A DNA stretch of 64,000 bases from JAJRTE01 sp964418585 (GTDB lineage: Bacteria; Myxococcota_A; UBA796; JAJRTE01). The translations under genes were made by a program, and so were the position numbers. Below the pieces are notes generated by a model. That model saw only the letters and a program-made list of their open reading frames with translations, did not search any database and was not told where the DNA came from. Numbering within the stretch: the first letter of the stretch is position 1; each line of letters opens with the position of its first letter. The stretch is from contig CAYQMG010000148.1 in the NCBI GenBank assembly GCA_964418585.1, positions 11,766 to 75,765 of the forward strand, read 5' to 3'. This document shows, piece after piece, positions 57,021 through 64,000 of the stretch.

Positions 57021-57135
57021 GGGAGGGGAAGGGGGGGCCAGAGTTCAGGACAGGAAGGGAATGAGGGAGAAGGGAATGAGGAAAGAGCGGAGGAAGGGAG
57101 AGAGAGGAACAGAGGAACGGGTAGGGGAGGGGGCG
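57021..57135 (-). terminator. C/T-rich tract (minus strand) after the octaheme gene, possible Rho-utilisation site
   Basis: The plus strand is a nearly unbroken G/A tract, so the transcript of the octaheme cytochrome gene would be C/U-rich and G-poor for over 100 bases beyond its stop. There is no hairpin or T run, so intrinsic termination is unlikely. Homopurine DNA of this length could also adopt H-DNA. Confidence 0.4.
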
Positions 57136-57160
57136 AATCAGGTGGGTCAGATTGGTTGGG

Positions 57161-58498
57161 TCACTTCTTCTCTTCGTAGAGTCCTTCGTAGATCTTTTCC
57201 ATCTCGCCCGAACGGATTCTGGACTTGAGTGCTCCGGTGTCCTCCTCGAGCCAGGTATGCATGGGGTTTTCCTTCAGGAGCTTGTCGATGTAGGCATCCA
57301 CATCGGGGTCGTGGAGTTCCCGGGCTTCGGGGAGGAATTCGAAGTAGAAGTGCTGTGCCACTTCGTAGATTCCGTGCCACCAGGTGTAGTCCGGTCCCAT
57401 CATGGCGGCGCCGTGGCGAGCGCGCCGACCCTCGTGGTGCCAGATTTCCCAGTAGATCCACTCGATCTTGTTGGAGAACGCGGCGGGGTTTTCGAGCAGT
57501 CCCTTGTCCTTGATGATCTTCATGAGTTCGGTGGCAGGGATTGCGAACTTTTCGTTGTACAGCCGGACGACAGCGTCGAACTGTTCGTAGAACCCCTTGT
57601 AGAAGGTTGGGCCATGGCAAGCCGAGCAGACCTGCTGCATGTTCTCGCGGCGTGATTCCCAGTTGGGCTTCTTCTTGGAGATGGGCGGGCGCAGGGTCCA
57701 ACTGATGCGGGATCCCACATCATGGGTCACCGGCATGGTGGCCGTGGCCGACATGTGGCAGGTGGCGCAGGTCGGCGCGATGGAGTAGTCCTTGCCCACC
57801 ACCCACTGCGGAGAGTCGATGTTCATCTTGTCCTTGTTGGTGTAGTAGACGTTGCCGTGCTTCGACTCTTCATAGACTTCTTTTTGAGGATGATCCGGGC
57901 CAAGGTGACACTTCGAGCAGGCCTCAGGTTGACGCGCCTGGGACTTTCGGAACCCGTGCCGCGTGTGGCATGCGGTACAGGCCCCCTTGGACCCGTCCGG
58001 GTTGAGCCGGCCGATACCCGAGTTGGGCCAGCTCTTTGCGTCCAGCTTGTTCGGTGAGTTGGGATCGATCTTCACCTTGGTGCCGTGGCACATTTCGCAC
58101 CCAGCCACCGCCACCGGCTTCCCTCCGGCCACGTGCGCCAGGTAGGCGTCCTTGGACTCGAGAATCTCGCCCGCGGTGGCGTGGTAGGATTCCCCCACCT
58201 CCTTGGCTTCCTTTTCGTGGCACTCCCCGCAGTCCTTGGGCGTCACCAGCGTGGCAATGTAGAACCCCTCGTGCTTGAAAGCGTCGGGATCCTTCTTCTC
58301 TGCACGGTGACAGTCGATGCACGTGACATCCTCTGCCGCATGCTTGCTGTTCCGCCACTGCTCGTAGATGCCGGGAGATTTCTCCTTGTGGCACGACATG
58401 CAGTCTTCTTCCTTGGGTGCCGGCGCCTTCCCGATGGCGTCCATTGCCACCAGGCCGAGCACCACGGTCACCGCTCCCAGTCCAAGCAATCGTTTCAT
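57161..58498 (-). CDS. Octaheme cytochrome c, hydroxylamine-oxidoreductase-like (HAO/epsilon-Hao type)
   Basis: 445 residues. A signal peptide (LLGLGAVTVVLGLVAMDAIG) and eight CxxCH sites beginning at residues 33, 60, 90, 134, 174, 194, 244 and 291, in the spacing of HAO-family octaheme proteins, followed by a helical C-terminus (IEWIYWEIWHHEGRRARHGAAMMGPDYTWWHG). AOB HAO oxidises hydroxylamine; the homologues of nitrate ammonifiers reduce nitrite or hydroxylamine. Without structure the direction is undecided, but linkage to napDAB favours reduction. A possible weak sigma-70 promoter (TTGCAA-17-TATTTG, minus strand) lies upstream. The ATG has GGGGAG at seven bases. Confidence 0.9.
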   Translation of the reverse strand: MKRLLGLGAVTVVLGLVAMDAIGKAPAPKEEDCMSCHKEKSPGIYEQWRNSKHAAEDVTCIDCHRAEKKDPDAFKHEGFYIATLVTPKDCGECHEKEAKEVGESYHATAGEILESKDAYLAHVAGGKPVAVAGCEMCHGTKVKIDPNSPNKLDAKSWPNSGIGRLNPDGSKGACTACHTRHGFRKSQARQPEACSKCHLGPDHPQKEVYEESKHGNVYYTNKDKMNIDSPQWVVGKDYSIAPTCATCHMSATATMPVTHDVGSRISWTLRPPISKKKPNWESRRENMQQVCSACHGPTFYKGFYEQFDAVVRLYNEKFAIPATELMKIIKDKGLLENPAAFSNKIEWIYWEIWHHEGRRARHGAAMMGPDYTWWHGIYEVAQHFYFEFLPEARELHDPDVDAYIDKLLKENPMHTWLEEDTGALKSRIRSGEMEKIYEGLYEEKK

Positions 58499-58884
58499 GG
58501 CTCGCTCCCCAAAAGGTGACGATAAAGGTTGCCGTTACACTCCCCTCGGACAAATAGCACTTCGATGTCCGATTTGCAATACCCTTTTGCATTATTCTAT
58601 CGAATTCGTGCACCTTGAAGCCACACCGAATTGCATGGGGTCCGGCAATTGTCGGTTCCGGACGACCCGAACTTCGATTTCCGGAGGGTCTGGCCCTGGT
58701 TGTCGCGGCGGACTCGTTCCTTCCCGGGACCTCGGCATGGGCGGGCCGAGGCGGGAACCGGTCTTGCCGTTCGGTGGTTGCGTCGCGGAAGGCGTCGTGG
58801 CGCCACGAACGTCTAACTGTCCGGAAAAAGTGGTAAGATTGCTGGGTGGAGCGGCGGAGAGCAGAGTCACGAAGCGTGAGGAAG
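58499..58884. other. Divergent region between the octaheme gene and the SGNH hydrolase
   Basis: 386 bases. It contains the inverted pair TGCAA-7-TTGCA (about 58575-58591) upstream of the octaheme gene and a TG-extended TAAGAT (58831-58839) upstream of the hydrolase gene. No gene was recognised, and the proposed promoters are weak. Confidence 0.4.
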
Positions 58885-59937
58885 ATGGTGGTGCTGGGAA
58901 GGAACGTGCGCAATCTGGCGATGGGTTTGACCGTGGCGGGGCTCTTCCTCTTGCTGTTGAACCTGCTCGCGGCTGGATGGGAGTGGTTTCAGTACGGGAC
59001 ATTGCGCCGGGATGGTCGTCCCGTGGGGCTGTACGTGGAGGAAGTCCGGAACGGGCGACGGCGTCTTCACCTGCGGCCGGGAGCGCGGTTGCATGGGGTG
59101 CTGTACAAGGTGGACATCAACACCCTGGGGTTTCGAGGCTCTGAACTTGCAGTCCCGAAGCCGCCTGGTACGTTTCGGGTTTGGTGTGTTGGAGGATCGA
59201 CCACGTTCGACATCTATGCTTCGTCGAACGAGGCCACCTGGCCGGCGCGTCTGGAAGCGCTGCTATCGGCCCGGAGCAAGCGGGTGCGCGTGGAGGTGGT
59301 CAACGCGGGGATACCGGGGGAGAATCTGGACGGGAGTCTGGAGGATTTCGAGCGGTTCTACCCGACGGTTCGGCCGGATGTGCTCGTGGTGTATCACGGT
59401 CCCAACGATATTCAGAGGGGTCTTGATGAGGTATTTGGTTTTCCTCATGCCCCGGATTCCGTCCCGCCGTTGCCCGATTTCGCGCTGATCCGGTTTCTCT
59501 CCCGTGAGGTAGCGGATCCGGCAGAGCTGGAACGGATGAACCGGGAGGTGAACGAGGACGTTCTGGACCTCGTGGAGAGGCGGATCGTTCGCTTGTTGGA
59601 CGCGGCGGAGGCTCGAGGCGTGCGGGTGGTGATGGCCACGCATGCGTTTCGAGCGGAGAAAGGGGCACGGGGAGAGGTTGCGCGGAAGCAGGTGGGCCGG
59701 TGTGCAGCGATCTACATGATGGTGCCGGACCGGGTGGTGGAGGGGATCGACCGGTTGAACGACCTCATTGTTCGCCTTGCGGCCCGACGAGGGTTGCCGG
59801 TGGCGGATGTGCGGGCAGCAGTGCCGCCGGAGGATCGATACTGGGGGGATGCACTTCATTTTTCGGATGCCGGGTCCGAGTTGGCCGCGCGGGCCATTGC
59901 GGACACGTTTGCGCGGGCGGGGTTGGTGCCGCCGTGA
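58885..59937 (+). CDS. Membrane-anchored SGNH-fold hydrolase
   Basis: 350 residues. One N-terminal membrane helix (LAMGLTVAGLFLLLLNLLAA) anchors an SGNH (GDSL-like) domain: nucleophile Ser in WCVGGSTTFD, Gly in NAGIPGENLDGS, Asn in VYHGPNDIQRG, and the Asp-His pair in DALHFSDAGSELAARA. Such enzymes are esterases or acetyl transferases acting on cell-surface glycans or lipids. The start is uncertain: ATG 58885 has GAGG very close; GTG 58846 or GTG 58888 are alternatives. Its last 82 bases overlap the convergent plsC gene. Confidence 0.85.
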   Translation: MVVLGRNVRNLAMGLTVAGLFLLLLNLLAAGWEWFQYGTLRRDGRPVGLYVEEVRNGRRRLHLRPGARLHGVLYKVDINTLGFRGSELAVPKPPGTFRVWCVGGSTTFDIYASSNEATWPARLEALLSARSKRVRVEVVNAGIPGENLDGSLEDFERFYPTVRPDVLVVYHGPNDIQRGLDEVFGFPHAPDSVPPLPDFALIRFLSREVADPAELERMNREVNEDVLDLVERRIVRLLDAAEARGVRVVMATHAFRAEKGARGEVARKQVGRCAAIYMMVPDRVVEGIDRLNDLIVRLAARRGLPVADVRAAVPPEDRYWGDALHFSDAGSELAARAIADTFARAGLVPP

Positions 59938-60677
59938 GCGGGCCGGTCCTGGCGTGTCATGGTATTGACCGCGTCGGCGATGCGGTTGCGCACGTGTTCC
60001 CGTAGGGCTGCCACGTCGTTTCCGAACTGGGCGGGGGAGATCGGTTCGAGGACCTGGATTCGGCATGTGGCACGGGTGCCGAGGAGGTAGCCGTGCTTGG
60101 GGAGGAGGTCTGCGGTGCCGGTCAAGGCGATGGGGATGACGGGGCATCCCGCCTCCACGGCCAAGGTGAAGGCGCCGTCCTTGAACGGAAGGAGGTTGCC
60201 ATCTCTTGATCGGGTGCCTTCTGGAAACATCATGATCGGAACGCCGCGTTTCAGCCAGGTCCTGCAGGCCTCCATCATGGCCAGCACGCTGCGACGGTCC
60301 CCCCGCACCAGTGGGATGTATCGGTTGAGCACCATGTTCCAGCCGATGATGGGCACCTTGAACACGCTGGCCTTGGATACCCACTTGAACGGTCGATAGA
60401 GTCCGAACAGGACCAGGATATCAGCCAGAGACTGGTGGTTCGATACCAGGACCGCTGCGCCTCGCCAGGGAATCTTTTCCCTTCCCTCCACCCGAAGTTT
60501 CCAGAGTGGGTTGCAGTAGAAGTAGAGCTGAGCCCAAAAACAGGAAAACAGGTGGAGGATTAAACCGTTGCGGTCGAACGGCAGGGTCACCAGCCAGATC
60601 ACCAGGGCCACCGGGAAGCAGATCAGGCAGGAGACCACCAGGAACAGCCAGAGAAGGTTCGAATAGATGTACCGCAT
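59856..60677 (-). CDS. plsC: 1-acyl-sn-glycerol-3-phosphate acyltransferase
   Basis: 273 residues. Two N-terminal hydrophobic helices (LLWLFLVVSCLICFPVALVI) precede the acyltransferase motifs: NHQSLAD (HX4D catalytic site), the IPLVRGDRRS block, FPEGTRSRDGN and VIPIALTG. It makes phosphatidic acid from lysophosphatidic acid at the inner membrane. The C-terminal 35 residues are Ala/Asn-rich and lie where the gene overlaps the convergent SGNH gene. GAGGAGAG precedes the ATG. Confidence 0.92.
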   Translation of the reverse strand: MRYIYSNLLWLFLVVSCLICFPVALVIWLVTLPFDRNGLILHLFSCFWAQLYFYCNPLWKLRVEGREKIPWRGAAVLVSNHQSLADILVLFGLYRPFKWVSKASVFKVPIIGWNMVLNRYIPLVRGDRRSVLAMMEACRTWLKRGVPIMMFPEGTRSRDGNLLPFKDGAFTLAVEAGCPVIPIALTGTADLLPKHGYLLGTRATCRIQVLEPISPAQFGNDVAALREHVRNRIADAVNTMTRQDRPAHGGTNPARANVSAMARAANSDPASEK

Positions 60678-61060
60678 CCAGGCTCTCCTCGTGAATCACG
60701 ACGCTGGGAGAAAGGTAGAGAATCAGGCACGCGACATCAAGCACAATGTGTGATACCGGCCCCTGAACCCGGCTGCCCCGGTCGACGCGCCGGAAATCAC
60801 CCTCGAGCACCGGGCCTACCCGGGCTTTTGTGGGACTCCCCCCCGCGCCCCATTCCTGGGGCCGTTCCCGGTGTGCCCCTTTCGATGAGCATGGAACGGT
60901 GGGTCCGTTGCCGGGCTGAGCAAGGAAACGGCAGAACGTTTCCGCTAGCGAATTCCCCAAACGTGCCGTAAATTTATATGTCGGACGTCGCGCGGGCAAC
61001 CGGGCCCGCGAAGCACCCGAGAGTTTCGATTCCGGCACCCGCAACAGGAGGAGCATCGCG
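60678..61060. other. Divergent region between plsC and the arylsulfotransferase-like gene
   Basis: 383 bases. An A/T-rich patch at about 60966-60980 may hold the promoter of the downstream gene. A 5-bp-stem hairpin with TTTT (60810-60829) points along the plus strand, but no plus-strand gene precedes it. No coding region was recognised. Confidence 0.4.
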
Positions 61061-62371
61061 ATGCATAGAGGGTTGAAGGCTGCGATACTGGTCTTGGCAG
61101 TGGTCCTGATGGTCGGCGCCGATGACTGTCAAGACGGCGTGGTCGTCTACGAGGACGGTGCCATGGACGGCTACACCCTGCTCAGCGACTACCTCGGCCA
61201 GGAAGCCGTACTCATCGACATGGATGGAGACATCATTCAGAACTGGCCGGTGCTCGTATTTCCCGCCAAGTTGCTCCCCGGTGGGTACATCATTGCCGGC
61301 GGCGACAGCTTCAACCCCAATTCGCCTTGGATCAACCCGGACATCATGGAGCTGGTCCAGTACGACTGGGATGGTCAGATCGTCGGCTCGTTCGCCGGCT
61401 GGGACGACCAGGGCACCGGCACCATGATGGCGCGGTTCCACCACGATTTCGAACGGGAGGGAAGTGCGGTCGGCTACTTCAGCCCGGGCCAGTCTCCCCT
61501 CGTGCGCGGCAAGACCCTCGTGCTCGCCCACAAGGACGCCCTGGTCCCGGAAATCACCGACTACCCGATCCAGGATGATGTGCTCTACGAGATAGATGCG
61601 GACGGCAATCTCACCGGGTTCGAATGGCACGCCTCGGACCACATCGACGAGTTCGGACTCGACCAGGAGGCGCGGGACGCCCTGCGGGTGGATTGCAACT
61701 ACGAACCCAATAGTGGCCTGTGCGACTATCTCCATTGCAACTCGGCCTCGTATCTCGGCCCCAACAAGTGGTACGACGCGGGAGATGAACGGTTCAATCC
61801 CAACAACATCATTCTCGATTCCAGGAACGCAAACTTCATCGTGATCATTTCCCGTGAAACCGGGGAAGTGGTCTGGCGGGTGGGGCCGGACTATGGGGAG
61901 GGGACACCCGAGCACGACATCGGCCAGATGCAGGGGCAGCACAATGCCCACATGATCCCCATGGGCCTGCCGGGCGAAGGAAACATCCTGGTTTTCGACA
62001 ACGGGGGCGAATCGGGGTATGGCGGACCGAACAACTACCCCCTGTACGAGCAGCGCGGCTGGTCGCGGGTGGTCGAGTTCGACCCCACCACCCTGGAGGT
62101 GGTCTGGGAGTATGGAACTCAGCCGGGAGACGTGGAATTCTACAGCCAGTACATCAGCAACGCTCAACGGCTGCCCAACGGCAACACCTTGATCACCATC
62201 GGCATGGATACTCGAGTCATCGAGGTCACCCCGGACCACGAACTGGTCTGGGACTATCGTTACCCGCGTGACTCCTGGTTCTATCGTGCCTACCGTGTGC
62301 CCCCCGAATGGCTTCCCGGCGAGGTAAACCGCGGCCGCTACCGGGCCTGGTCCGACGACTCGGACGACTGA
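61061..62371 (+). CDS. Arylsulfotransferase (ASST)-family beta-propeller protein, exported
   Basis: 436 residues with a lipoprotein-like or secretory signal (AAILVLAVVLMVGADDC). Repeated propeller blades (VVYEDGAMDGYTLLSD, GEVVWRVGPDYGEG, TLEVVWEYGTQPGD, HELVWDYRYPRD) and the His-containing blocks MARFHHDF and MQGQHNAHMIPMG resemble arylsulfotransferases that work through a covalent sulfo-His. An N-terminal Cys (DDC) could be lipidated although no canonical lipobox is present. Substrate and true sulfotransferase activity are unproven. AGGAGGAG lies before the ATG. Confidence 0.78.
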   Translation: MHRGLKAAILVLAVVLMVGADDCQDGVVVYEDGAMDGYTLLSDYLGQEAVLIDMDGDIIQNWPVLVFPAKLLPGGYIIAGGDSFNPNSPWINPDIMELVQYDWDGQIVGSFAGWDDQGTGTMMARFHHDFEREGSAVGYFSPGQSPLVRGKTLVLAHKDALVPEITDYPIQDDVLYEIDADGNLTGFEWHASDHIDEFGLDQEARDALRVDCNYEPNSGLCDYLHCNSASYLGPNKWYDAGDERFNPNNIILDSRNANFIVIISRETGEVVWRVGPDYGEGTPEHDIGQMQGQHNAHMIPMGLPGEGNILVFDNGGESGYGGPNNYPLYEQRGWSRVVEFDPTTLEVVWEYGTQPGDVEFYSQYISNAQRLPNGNTLITIGMDTRVIEVTPDHELVWDYRYPRDSWFYRAYRVPPEWLPGEVNRGRYRAWSDDSDD

Positions 62372-62637
62372 TCTCGAGAACCGAACCGTCGTTCACCCCC
62401 TTCCCTTGCCGTGCCTCCCCCACCGACCGACGCTTGACCGCTCCTGGCCGGAAACTCACCCGTGTACCCGGCGTGTGTCGGCCATGGGAGGCCGCACCCC
62501 GGCCCGTGAGCGTGGGGTTCCGGTTCGAGTTCCTGAACGTGCCCCGCCCCGGGAGAGGGGGCGCGGTTACATTCCCCGGGCCGTGGGCGCTTCTTGCATG
62601 GCCCGGGTCGTCAAGACGGGCGGATGGGCTCGAGGCG

Positions 62638-64000
62638 TCAGCGGGCTTGAGCCCGTTCTTCCTTGATGGCCTTCAGGTCTTTCTTGACCAGGGGAAGGAG
62701 CATGGCGCTGGCGAGGAAAGCCATTCCGGCGAGCACGCGATAGACGCCGGCCCAGCCCCAGCGCTTCTGGATGGTCACTGCCAGCCACCCCTGGAGGATG
62801 GCCCCGAACGACCCCATTCCGTTGATGATACCAGCCGCGCTCCCTGCTCCGCGCTGACCCCCCAGGTCCTGGGCCGCCGCACCGGAGATGAGCGAATCGG
62901 GACCGAACAGACAGAAGCCCACCAGGGCCAGCGAGAGCACGTTGGGAACCATCCCCACCTTGCCCACGGCCTGGTAGAGCAGCAGGGCGAGACCGATACC
63001 GAACACCAGCGGGGCCGCGAACAGGACGCGCCGGCCGGCCACGTAACGGTCGGACAGATAGCCGATGATGATGGCTCCGAAAATCCCTCCCAGTTCGAAC
63101 GCGCCCGACATGTAGGCGGACGTGTCTGCTGCATACCCGCACTCCTCGTTCAGATAGGAGGGAAGCCAGAGCAGGAGCACGTACCGAATGAGCTTGAGAG
63201 AGAAGTAGGTGGCGCCGAGGTTCAGGATACCCGGGAGGCGCAATGCCTCGGTGAACCGCATCCGGGATTCCTCCTCACTTTCTGCTTGATCAGGCGGCTC
63301 GGACCCTGCTTCGTCCTCCTGGCCCCTGGAAAACAACGCCTCTCGGCTCACCTTGTCCTGGGATTCCAGCCCAACCGACTCAGGGGTGTCCACCAGGAAC
63401 AGGAGGATGAGCACCCCCATGAAGGCCACCCAGATGGCGGGGGTGGTGAAAGTGGTCCGCCAGCCCCATTCCTTGAGGATGAACCCGGCGAGGGCGGTGG
63501 CCACCAGTCCGCCCACCTGGTAGCAGGTCCCCCAAAAACCCATCACCGTGCCCCGCTGGGTCAAACCGAACCAGGGCGTCATCGCCTTGACGTTGCCAGA
63601 CCATCCGGTGGACTGGAAGAACCCCATGATCCCCAGCAAGGCAATGAACATGGTCGCGGTGGAACTCACCCCGAAAAGGTAGGAACAGACGGCAGTTCCG
63701 ATCATGCCCACGCCGAGCACCATTCGGGAGCCGAACCGGTCGCCCAGGTTGCCGCTCACGAACTGACCGACTGCATAGGCGGTGAGATAGGAGGTATCGA
63801 CGGCTGCCTGCATCGACTTGTGGATACCGAGCTTTTTCTCCACGGTGGTCTTGACCACCGCGAACGGTTTTCGGGTGAGATAGTAGGACGCATAGGAGGT
63901 CCAGGTCAGCAGAAAGGTCCTGGCCTGGTATCGTCCCAGGCGGCTTCCTTTTACGTATCGAAACAGTTCCAAGGCCTTCTGCCATCCAGAGCGATTCTCT
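62638..64000 (-). CDS. OPA-family (GlpT/UhpT-like) organophosphate:phosphate antiporter, start at or beyond the window edge
   Basis: At least 444 residues with about twelve membrane helices. The MFS/OPA signatures are YYLTRKPFAVVKTTVE near the N-terminus, GNLGDRFGSRMVLGVGM and STGWSGNVKAMTPWFGLTQRG, as in GlpT and UhpC. Family members exchange sugar phosphates or glycerol-3-phosphate for phosphate. A central acidic loop (EEESRMRF) separates the halves. The frame is open to the window edge; a TTG at 63972 with AGAAGG upstream is possible, but a start further out cannot be excluded. Confidence 0.88.
   Translation of the reverse strand, partial: ENRSGWQKALELFRYVKGSRLGRYQARTFLLTWTSYASYYLTRKPFAVVKTTVEKKLGIHKSMQAAVDTSYLTAYAVGQFVSGNLGDRFGSRMVLGVGMIGTAVCSYLFGVSSTATMFIALLGIMGFFQSTGWSGNVKAMTPWFGLTQRGTVMGFWGTCYQVGGLVATALAGFILKEWGWRTTFTTPAIWVAFMGVLILLFLVDTPESVGLESQDKVSREALFSRGQEDEAGSEPPDQAESEEESRMRFTEALRLPGILNLGATYFSLKLIRYVLLLWLPSYLNEECGYAADTSAYMSGAFELGGIFGAIIIGYLSDRYVAGRRVLFAAPLVFGIGLALLLYQAVGKVGMVPNVLSLALVGFCLFGPDSLISGAAAQDLGGQRGAGSAAGIINGMGSFGAILQGWLAVTIQKRWGWAGVYRVLAGMAFLASAMLLPLVKKDLKAIKEERAQAR

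Larger units (their letters stand above)
56600..57160. other. 561-base low-complexity gap between convergent genes
   Basis: No credible gene. The plus strand is pyrimidine-rich at the left end and purine-rich at the right end, with a GC-rich middle (about 56760-57015) that lacks recognisable features. Open frames here are compositional artefacts without family resemblance or ribosome sites. Confidence 0.6.

Noticed and set aside
56488..57228. Open frames in the gap between the porin and octaheme genes
   Set aside because: Products are Arg/Gly/Pro low-complexity strings produced by the homopurine/homopyrimidine tracts, without ribosome sites or domains.
58574..58591. Possible sigma-54 promoter upstream of the octaheme gene (TGCAA/TTGCA pair, similar to the one before the c3-type gene)
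   Set aside because: The -12 TTGCA is present but the base pair at -24 is CA, not GG, at the required ten-base spacing. It is kept only as an unexplained inverted repeat.
60810..60829. Hairpin CCGGG-CCTA-CCCGG followed by TTTT as an intrinsic terminator
   Set aside because: The stem is only 5 bp, the T run is short and there is no plus-strand gene upstream for it to terminate.
1..64000. tRNA, rRNA, CRISPR arrays, insertion sequences and phage attachment sites
   Set aside because: Intergenic stretches were scanned by eye for TpsiC-like GGTTCGAATCC, regularly spaced repeats, transposase motifs and long terminal inverted repeats; none was found. A covariance-model search could still find a small RNA that I missed.

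Overview
GC-rich (by eye about two thirds G+C), gene-dense chromosomal DNA, read as a deltaproteobacterial-type anaerobe or facultative anaerobe (Desulfobacterota/Myxococcota-like). The reasons are the multiheme c-type cytochromes including a class III c3-type protein, NtrC-type sigma-54 regulators with hemes in a sensor kinase, eukaryotic-type Ser/Thr kinase and PP2C proteins, and PEP-dikinase-like and cytidylate-kinase-like signalling genes. The lineage is inferred from gene content only. No rRNA, tRNA, CRISPR array, transposase or phage gene was recognised.

Layout. 1-9.3 kb: the tail of a Cache-domain sensor, a zinc-ribbon protein, a GST, an FG-GAP lipoprotein, a C69 dipeptidase, an orphan 2-hydroxyacyl-CoA dehydratase activase, a Flp-pilin-like protein, a DUF2807 lipoprotein and a dynamin-like GTPase. 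9.3-23.2 kb: a peptidase-MA/TPR protein and a DUF4175 coiled-coil membrane protein, a PP2C-cNMP fusion, an iron module (FeoB plus a DtxR-FeoA regulator), a Ser/Thr kinase, and a serine beta-lactamase-fold enzyme with a small Cys-rich partner. 23.2-30.5 kb: glgB, a PhnA N-domain protein, a B12-binding radical SAM enzyme and a polytopic membrane protein.

30.6-41.0 kb: eight co-oriented genes form a signalling cluster. They encode an NtrC-type regulator, an SLC13 transporter with cytosolic TrkA-C domains, an intact and a P-loop-less cytidylate-kinase-like protein, a universal stress protein, a lone receiver, a PEP-dikinase-like phosphotransferase with a non-canonical C-terminus, and a histidine kinase. 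A sigma-54 promoter with a 15-bp palindromic enhancer site lies in front of the transporter. This is the best candidate for an undescribed system.

41.3-47.4 kb: an unknown protein, an NmrA-like protein, OsmC, a DASS symporter and an M14 carboxypeptidase. 47.4-58.5 kb: a nitrogen-respiration island with a c3-type tetraheme cytochrome, a heme-binding histidine kinase with its NtrC partner (the kinase pair and the c3 gene each have a good -24/-12 promoter), napDAB with a tetraheme NapB, an outer-membrane porin and an octaheme HAO-like cytochrome. Together these could take nitrate to nitrite (Nap) and then to hydroxylamine or ammonium (octaheme protein) in the periplasm. No NapC, NrfA or NrfH is visible. 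58.9-64 kb: an SGNH hydrolase overlapping a convergent plsC, an arylsulfotransferase-like protein and an OPA-family transporter that runs off the edge.

One sequence-wide feature stands out: the palindrome CTCGAG recurs far above expectation in every reading frame, like the HIP1 element of cyanobacteria.
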